From positions 1-64,000 of the forward strand of contig JBAXTZ010000010.1 of assembly GCA_037129925.1 (NCBI GenBank): 64,000 bases of DNA, read 5' to 3'. Below, in pieces: positions 59,185 through 64,000 of the stretch (position 1 is the stretch's first letter; each line of letters starts with the position of its first letter). The DNA comes from JBAXTZ01 sp037129925 (GTDB taxonomy: Bacteria > Bacillota > Negativicutes > JBAXTZ01). The notes under the pieces are model-generated. The model did no database searches. It saw nothing but the letters and a program-made list of their open reading frames with translations, and was not told the origin of the DNA. A program made the position numbers and the translations under genes.

Positions 59185-60168
59185 ATGAAAAAATTTATTC
59201 TGATAACAGCACTATTAATCGCAGCGACACTGGTCTTAGCCGGTTGCGGGCCAGCTGATTACAGCCATACGTTCAAAACCTTGAACAAACTGGACAACTA
59301 CGTTGATGGCAACTACAGCCATTATCTAGTATGTTATGAACCGGCGCAAAACGATTTCCGTGTAGGGCTCGAAGACGATGTCGCGGCGCAATTACGCGCT
59401 CGGGGTATCGCTGCTAAAGCTTTTCACCAATACTTTGATGTTCAAAAAACACCACTGTCCCAAGTTCAACTGGAACAATTGTTAACAGCTGGTGATTATG
59501 ACGCCATACTCATCTTTGGCGAGCAGGACAATTATTCCGGCAAAAACGGCTATAACCAACTGTTCAATATTGCCAACCCTTCTAACACTCCGCCAAAACC
59601 CGGTTTGCAAACTGTATATGCCAAAGTTTACTCGGCGCAGTCCGGCGATCTAACCTGGAAAACCGCTGCCACGCTCATTCATCCGTTAGACACCGCTCAC
59701 TTCACGCCACTTACGACAACAGCAATTGCCAATGACTTAGTCAATTGGCTGAATAACGATGATTTGCTCAATAGTAAATATAATTTGCCGCCGCAGCAAG
59801 CGGTAAAAATGCTGGCGTTGCCCAATTTAACGATCGACAGCAGCAAGGCAATAAAACCTGGCGCGCCGAATACTTTCGAACTAAAAGCGCCCAATTTTGA
59901 CGGTAAATATCTGGTGCAGGGATTTAGTCCGGTGGGCAGCGGCAATAACGTAGTCCTTGGCTATTCGGCTAAACTGGCGGGCGGAAAATTCAATATTGTT
60001 GTTACCGATAGCCAGAATCAACCGCTATATGTTCTGGGAAGCGGCATGACCGGCAATGCCTTTATCAGCAGCTCGAAATATAAAGATTTTAAGATCTATT
60101 TTGTTGGTCAACAGGTCAAAGATCTCGATGTGAAATTGACGATGAGAAAAGAAGCTTCCTTAAAATGA
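59185..60168 (+). CDS. Lipoprotein of unknown function
   Basis: A 327-residue protein with a clean lipobox (LVLAGCGPADYSH, C21), AGAGGAG before the ATG. The body contains a DYDAILIFGEQDNYSGK segment and a Rossmann-like start, then a Thr/Pro-rich region and a beta-rich C-terminus (VLGYSAKLAGGKFNIVVTDS). No family is recognised. It may be co-expressed with the preceding membrane protein and ends at a shared terminator. Confidence 0.65.
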   Translation: MKKFILITALLIAATLVLAGCGPADYSHTFKTLNKLDNYVDGNYSHYLVCYEPAQNDFRVGLEDDVAAQLRARGIAAKAFHQYFDVQKTPLSQVQLEQLLTAGDYDAILIFGEQDNYSGKNGYNQLFNIANPSNTPPKPGLQTVYAKVYSAQSGDLTWKTAATLIHPLDTAHFTPLTTTAIANDLVNWLNNDDLLNSKYNLPPQQAVKMLALPNLTIDSSKAIKPGAPNTFELKAPNFDGKYLVQGFSPVGSGNNVVLGYSAKLAGGKFNIVVTDSQNQPLYVLGSGMTGNAFISSSKYKDFKIYFVGQQVKDLDVKLTMRKEASLK

Positions 60169-60169
60169 C

Positions 60170-60216
60170 AAAAAACTAACCTGTCGCTAGCTTGAAACTT
60201 GCGGCAGGTTAGTTTT
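60170..60216. terminator. Bidirectional terminator between lipoprotein and marR genes
   Basis: CTAACCTGTCGC pairs with GCGGCAGGTTAG, with A6 and T4 flanks. Same stem family as at 16491-16541 and 22237-22280. Confidence 0.8.
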
Positions 60217-60226
60217 AAATAAATGC

Positions 60227-60661
60227 TTATACAATTTTTTGCAAAATTGTGTGTACATTTTCAAAAGTCATTGTAAGTTCCTTGAGGTCGGCTACGCTCA
60301 ACTGGTTTAGTCTGGCGGCAAATATTTCTAGCACTTCGGCTTCACGACTTACTACAAACTCCTGTCCAGTTTCCGTTAAACGAATATTTATTACCCGTCG
60401 GTCCTCTGCGCCGCATTCGCGAGCGACAAATTGCTCCTGAAACAATTTGTCAACCAATAGCGTCACCTGTTGCTTGGGCATATGCATTTCATCGGCCAGC
60501 GCCGACATCGACAAACTGTTTCGCCGCCGCAGAACGAACATGACCCGCATTTGCATTGGCGAAAGACCGGTTTTCGATTGTTGCAGCACCGCGCGAAAAA
60601 ACTTTATATCCATTAGCTGACCTGTTGCCATCAGCAGTTTAGCGGTTATTTTCGCATCCAT
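60227..60661 (-). CDS. MarR-family transcriptional regulator
   Basis: A 144-residue winged-helix repressor: LSPMQMRVMFVLRRRNSLSM, then ALADEMHMPKQQVTLLVDKL and the wing RECGAEDRRVINIRLTETGQ. The start at 60661 (MDAKITA) has GGGTGG upstream; 60685 is an alternative. It is divergent from the macA-macB-tolC operon, and a palindrome lies in between, so it most likely represses that exporter until a ligand releases it. Confidence 0.88.
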   Translation of the reverse strand: MDAKITAKLLMATGQLMDIKFFRAVLQQSKTGLSPMQMRVMFVLRRRNSLSMSALADEMHMPKQQVTLLVDKLFQEQFVARECGAEDRRVINIRLTETGQEFVVSREAEVLEIFAARLNQLSVADLKELTMTFENVHTILQKIV

Positions 60662-60698
60662 AATCCACCCGATACTTATTGACATTTTGGCTCTACAA

Positions 60699-60734
60699 AT
60701 CTACAATAGTTAACAAATGTGTACTGTTGTAGAT
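60699..60734. promoter_or_regulatory. Probable MarR operator
   Basis: ATCTACAATAGT (60699-60710) is inverted as ACTGTTGTAGAT (60723-60734) with one G-T; spacer 12 nt. An extra TCTACAA lies at 60692-60698. Confidence 0.65.
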
Positions 60735-60830
60735 TAAGAACAGTCACCATTTGGTTACCGACGTTTCTATGATTCTAACATAACCACCTCCGATTGAAAA
60801 GCAGAAATGATTTTGGAAGGATCGGCGAAA

Positions 60831-61913
60831 ATGAAACAGATATTCAGGAAGAAATGGTTTTGGGCGATTTTGCTCTGTATCGCAATCGCGGGAGGTTACT
60901 TTGGTTACCGCGCCTATTCAAATCAACTAGCCGCGGCTAAAATTGTCGTTAAAACTGCTACAGTGAAATACAGCGATATCGCGTCGGTAGTGACCGCAAC
61001 CGGTACAATTGCCGCGATCAATTCAGTTGATGTCGGTTCTAATACCAATGGGCAACTAAAAAGAGTGTACGTAAAGGAAAACGATATTGTCCAGGCCGGA
61101 CAATTGTTGGCCAATATCGACCCGGTAAAAATCTCGAACCAATTAGACCAGGCAAAATTTAAAGCCCAAAATTTGCAGGTAGTTTATCAACGCCAACTCA
61201 ACCTCTATAAAAAAGGCGCTATCGCCCGCCAAGACCTCGACACTGCTGAGCTGGATTATAATTTGGCAATAAAAGATGTAGAACTCAATAAAAAAATCCT
61301 TGCCGATACAGTTATCACTGCGCCTAGTTCCGGCATAGTCGTTGGCCAGCCGATGGCCGAAGGCCAGACTATTGGTGGCGCTAACTTGCAAACAATCTTA
61401 ACAATCGCTGATTTATCACAAATGAAAGTCACCACGCTGATCGACGAATCGGATATCGGCAAAATCAGACTCGGTCAACGCGCCGATTTCACCATCGATG
61501 CATTTCCTTATGCCACTTTCAGCGGAACGGTTACCTTGATTTCCAATAAAGTTACAACTCAATCTAGTGTCAATTACTACGTAGTAAATATCTCGGTCGA
61601 CAAAACCCCGAAACAGTTACGCCCCGGCTTGACAGCCCGGGTATCAATAATCACCGGCGAAAACAAACACGCCCTAATCGTTCCGCTGTTAGCGATTAAA
61701 GAAATCAATAGTAAACAATATGTCGAACTCCGCGTGAATGATAAAAACGAGAAACGCCTGGTTACTATTGGTTTAACTGATGACGAGAACGCGGAAATAA
61801 CTTCTGGTCTTAAAGAAAACGATATTGTAGTTATTCCCTCGCCCAAGCCCGGAGCTGGGGCTGTTAGCAAACCGGCTCAGGGTGGCGGTGGCGGACCGGG
61901 AAGAATGTTTTAG
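60831..61913 (+). CDS. macA: Periplasmic adaptor (membrane fusion protein) of a MacAB-type exporter
   Basis: A 360-residue HlyD/RND-type adaptor. ATG at 60831 with GGAAGG upstream opens an N-terminal membrane anchor (WFWAILLCIAIAGGYFGYRA). The biotinyl-lipoyl half-motifs (VGSNTNGQLKRVYVKENDIV and TVITAPSSGIVVGQPMAEGQ) flank an alpha-hairpin. The barrel and a Gly-rich C-terminus (GGGGGPGRMF) follow. It links the ABC exporter MacB to a TolC outer-membrane channel. Confidence 0.92.
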   Translation: MKQIFRKKWFWAILLCIAIAGGYFGYRAYSNQLAAAKIVVKTATVKYSDIASVVTATGTIAAINSVDVGSNTNGQLKRVYVKENDIVQAGQLLANIDPVKISNQLDQAKFKAQNLQVVYQRQLNLYKKGAIARQDLDTAELDYNLAIKDVELNKKILADTVITAPSSGIVVGQPMAEGQTIGGANLQTILTIADLSQMKVTTLIDESDIGKIRLGQRADFTIDAFPYATFSGTVTLISNKVTTQSSVNYYVVNISVDKTPKQLRPGLTARVSIITGENKHALIVPLLAIKEINSKQYVELRVNDKNEKRLVTIGLTDDENAEITSGLKENDIVVIPSPKPGAGAVSKPAQGGGGGPGRMF

Positions 61914-61938
61914 CAGACTTAGCGAAGGAGTCTTGGAT

Positions 61939-62631
61939 ATGGATAAAGTTATTGATGTCATCGGGGCGCGCAAAACTTATGTGATGGGTGATAACGTTGT
62001 AAATGCGCTGGACGGGTTGGATTTTTCCGTGACCTGCGGCGAATTCGTGGCGATCATGGGGCCGTCTGGGTCAGGAAAATCAACCTTGATGAATCTGTTG
62101 GGCTGTCTTGACCGCCCGACCAGCGGCTCCTATATCTTGGAAAACGAAGATGTTTCCCAAGCTGATGATAATAAATTGGCCGATATTCGCAACAAACATA
62201 TCGGCTTTGTGTTTCAAAATTTCAATTTATTGCCGCGCATGAGCGCGTTGGAGAACGTGGCCCTGCCGCTTATTTATTCAAATGTCCGGCGTGTGGAACG
62301 AAACAAACGGGCTCAGATGACACTGGAGTCGGTCGGACTGGGTGATCGCGGTCATCACAAACCCAATGAATTATCCGGTGGGCAGCGCCAACGGGTTGCC
62401 ATTGCCCGGGCGTTGATCAATAATCCGGCAATAATTATGGCCGATGAACCGACCGGCAATCTTGATACTAAATCCGGTGATGAGATAATCGCCATGTTCA
62501 AGCAATTGAACGCCGAGGGACGCACAATCATTTTGGTCACGCATGAGCCGGAAATTGCCGCCACCGCCAAGCGTACCATTTGGATTCGCGACGGAAAGAT
62601 CGTGTCAGACGAGGTAAATCATGTTATTTGA
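61939..62631 (+). CDS. MacB-type ABC ATPase
   Basis: A 230-residue ATPase: Walker A GPSGSGKST, Q-loop FVFQNFNLLPRMSALENV, signature LSGGQRQR, Walker B IIMADEPTGNLD, H-loop LVTHE. The LolD/MacB subfamily is clear. AAGGAG lies 8 nt before the ATG. Its end overlaps the permease start by 11 nt. Here ATPase and permease are separate genes, whereas E. coli MacB is a fusion. Confidence 0.93.
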   Translation: MDKVIDVIGARKTYVMGDNVVNALDGLDFSVTCGEFVAIMGPSGSGKSTLMNLLGCLDRPTSGSYILENEDVSQADDNKLADIRNKHIGFVFQNFNLLPRMSALENVALPLIYSNVRRVERNKRAQMTLESVGLGDRGHHKPNELSGGQRQRVAIARALINNPAIIMADEPTGNLDTKSGDEIIAMFKQLNAEGRTIILVTHEPEIAATAKRTIWIRDGKIVSDEVNHVI

Positions 62632-63835
62632 GAGCGTACTCATTGCCTGGCAAAGCCTTGTTGCCAACAAAATGCGGGCGTTGCTAACAATGTTAGGCAT
62701 CATAATTGGCGTCGGGGCAGTTATTGCGATGGTGTCTATCGGCCTGGGAATGCGCGAACAAATCACCAATTCTATCTCCAATCTCGGCAGCAATATGCTG
62801 ACAATATCCCCCGGCTCACGTTCTTCGAGTGGTGTGCGGCTGACTGCCGGACAAGGTAATCGCCTTACCCTTAGTAATGTCATGGCGTTAAAACGTGAAG
62901 TTCCCGGGATCAAATTGATAACCGGATCAGTGTCCAAGTCCTTCCAGCTGATATTCGGCAATCAGAATTGGACGAGCAATATCACCGGTACTACGGCTGA
63001 ATATCAGCAAATACGTCAGCTCAAAGTTCAGGAAGGCCGGTTCATCGAAGCCGGCGACAACGAGGCTCAAGCCAAAGTTTGTGTAATTGGTCAGACAGTA
63101 GCCGATAACCTGTTTCTCGGCGGCGATCCGCTTGGAAAAATCGTTCGCATCAACGCCAAGCCGTTTAAGGTGATCGGCTTACTCGAAAGCAAGGGTGCCG
63201 GCGCCGGTGGCATGGACCAAGACGATGTAGTGATAATTCCGTTATCGACGGCGATGCAGCGGATGTTGGGCATTACTTATCTGAATTCGATTTTGATTGA
63301 AGTTGATAACAAGGACGTTATCAACTCGGTGCAAGACTCGATAACTCAGATTCTCCGTTCACGCCATCACTTGCGCGTTAACGAGGACGATGATTTTAAT
63401 GTGCGAAACTTTGTTGAATTGCTCAATACCATCGATTCCAATCTCGCGACCATTACCGCTTTTTTGGGCTGTATTGCCGGAATTTCGTTGTTGGTCGGCG
63501 GTATTGGTATCATGAATATTATGCTGGTTTCCGTTACTGAACGCACCCGTGAGATTGGGATCAGGAAGGCGCTCGGCGCGACTTATTCGAATGTTTTACT
63601 TCAGTTCCTGATTGAGTCGGTTGTCATCAGCATCACTGGCGGTTTTATCGGCATAATCCTCGGCTCAGCAATTTCCATAACAGTCTCGCTGTATTTAGCC
63701 TGGAGCAGCATGATTTCTGTTTCAGCTATTGTCGTAGCTTTAGTTTTCTCAGTGGCGATTGGCGTGTTTTTTGGTCTCTATCCGGCGCGGAAAGCCGCCC
63801 TGCTCGACCCGATCGATGCCTTGAGGTATGAATAA
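62621..63835 (+). CDS. MacB-type ABC permease
   Basis: A 404-residue FtsX/MacB membrane protein: one N-terminal helix (MLGIIIGVGAVIAMVSI), a periplasmic MacB_PCD domain (about 45-250), then three helices with the conserved SLLVGGIGIMNIMLVSVTER, REIGIRKALGA and the C-terminal FFGLYPARKAALLDPIDALR. It exports antibiotics, peptides or lipids by mechanotransmission through MacA and TolC. Confidence 0.93.
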   Translation: MLFESVLIAWQSLVANKMRALLTMLGIIIGVGAVIAMVSIGLGMREQITNSISNLGSNMLTISPGSRSSSGVRLTAGQGNRLTLSNVMALKREVPGIKLITGSVSKSFQLIFGNQNWTSNITGTTAEYQQIRQLKVQEGRFIEAGDNEAQAKVCVIGQTVADNLFLGGDPLGKIVRINAKPFKVIGLLESKGAGAGGMDQDDVVIIPLSTAMQRMLGITYLNSILIEVDNKDVINSVQDSITQILRSRHHLRVNEDDDFNVRNFVELLNTIDSNLATITAFLGCIAGISLLVGGIGIMNIMLVSVTERTREIGIRKALGATYSNVLLQFLIESVVISITGGFIGIILGSAISITVSLYLAWSSMISVSAIVVALVFSVAIGVFFGLYPARKAALLDPIDALRYE

Positions 63836-63851
63836 CAGTTTGGAGTTTATT

Positions 63852-64000
63852 GTGAAAAGAATGTGTTTGCTATTAATAATTACGCTATTTGCGGCCAGCG
63901 CTTCGGTCAACGCCGCGCCGATGGAATTAACGTTGCAACAGGCAATAGCTTTGACTTTGCAAAACAACCCCACATTAAAACAGAGTATTTTTGCCGAACA
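63852..64000 (+). CDS. TolC-family outer-membrane channel, 3' end outside window
   Basis: GTG at 63852 with GGAG 6 nt upstream. The signal peptide (LLLIITLFAASASVNA) is followed by MELTLQQAIALTLQNNPTLK, the standard N-terminus of TolC-type efflux proteins. Runs off the right edge. Completes the tripartite exporter. Confidence 0.85.
   Translation, partial: MKRMCLLLIITLFAASASVNAAPMELTLQQAIALTLQNNPTLKQSIFAE

Overview
The window reads like a chromosomal piece of a diderm Firmicute, most likely Negativicutes (Sporomusa-like). Firmicute traits are a T-box leader on ileS, sigma-H-type promoters (AGGA, 17-18 nt, GAAT), strong AGGAGG ribosome binding sites and many U-tailed intrinsic terminators. Outer-membrane traits are several secreted beta-barrel-like proteins and a MacA-MacB-TolC efflux operon. 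The taxonomic call is inference; no rRNA or tRNA gene was seen.

Layout. 1-4.7 kb: an anaerobic Fe-S operon (acetyl-CoA-synthase-like fragment, CooC-type ATPase, membrane protein, two double-cubane/2-hydroxyacyl-CoA-dehydratase proteins and a 48-residue peptide). 4.8-7.5 kb: a DMT exporter and two outer-membrane proteins, one frameshifted. 7.6-18.1 kb: an accessory island with a Bro-N protein and a type I restriction system (hsdM, dinD, hsdS, hsdR) peppered with GTAG-type REP elements and a decayed RAYT transposase. This restriction locus lies between 68-bp perfect direct repeats derived from the 3' end of an AAA/DUF4143 ATPase gene. 18.1-23.4 kb: two more barrel proteins, a truncated rhuM-like gene, a secreted phosphoesterase, a minus-strand transcript with tiny ORFs, and a small HTH gene. 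23.5-32.3 kb: a hybrid histidine kinase, an MFS carrier, two moeA-type genes (one fused to a binding-protein-like domain) and a trpB-trpR pair resembling chlamydial indole-salvage genes. 32.3-46 kb: a GH18 protein, DUF4143 ATPases, a creatininase-family enzyme, a T-box-controlled isoleucyl-tRNA synthetase, an acyltransferase, fosX, an RsgA-type GTPase behind a leader-peptide attenuator, an ABC-F protein and an orphan solute-binding protein. 46-54 kb: an ATPase gene relic, a secreted hydrolase, a 14-TM exporter, a double-glycine-leader peptide, GH18, a 1-phosphofructokinase-type kinase and a secreted Ntn hydrolase.

54.3-56 kb is the most unusual stretch: about 1.3 kb without a credible ORF, with a near-consensus promoter at its left end, many local hairpins, and an end in a terminator-bearing domain. 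That 100-nt domain recurs at 50.7 kb with compensatory base changes. I read it as a large structured non-coding RNA of unknown class. Both copies lie just upstream of a sigma-H-type promoter driving a secreted glycosidase (GH18 at 50.9 kb, GH46 chitosanase at 56.15 kb). 57-64 kb: a DUF3502-type binding lipoprotein, a membrane protein behind 11-bp iterons, a lipoprotein, and a divergent marR / macA-macB-macB-tolC efflux locus running off the window.

Recurring themes are repeated and decaying copies of DUF4143 ATPase genes, sigma-H-type promoters in front of accessory and secreted functions, and antibiotic-defence functions (FosX, ABC-F, DHA2 and MacAB exporters, attenuated RsgA).
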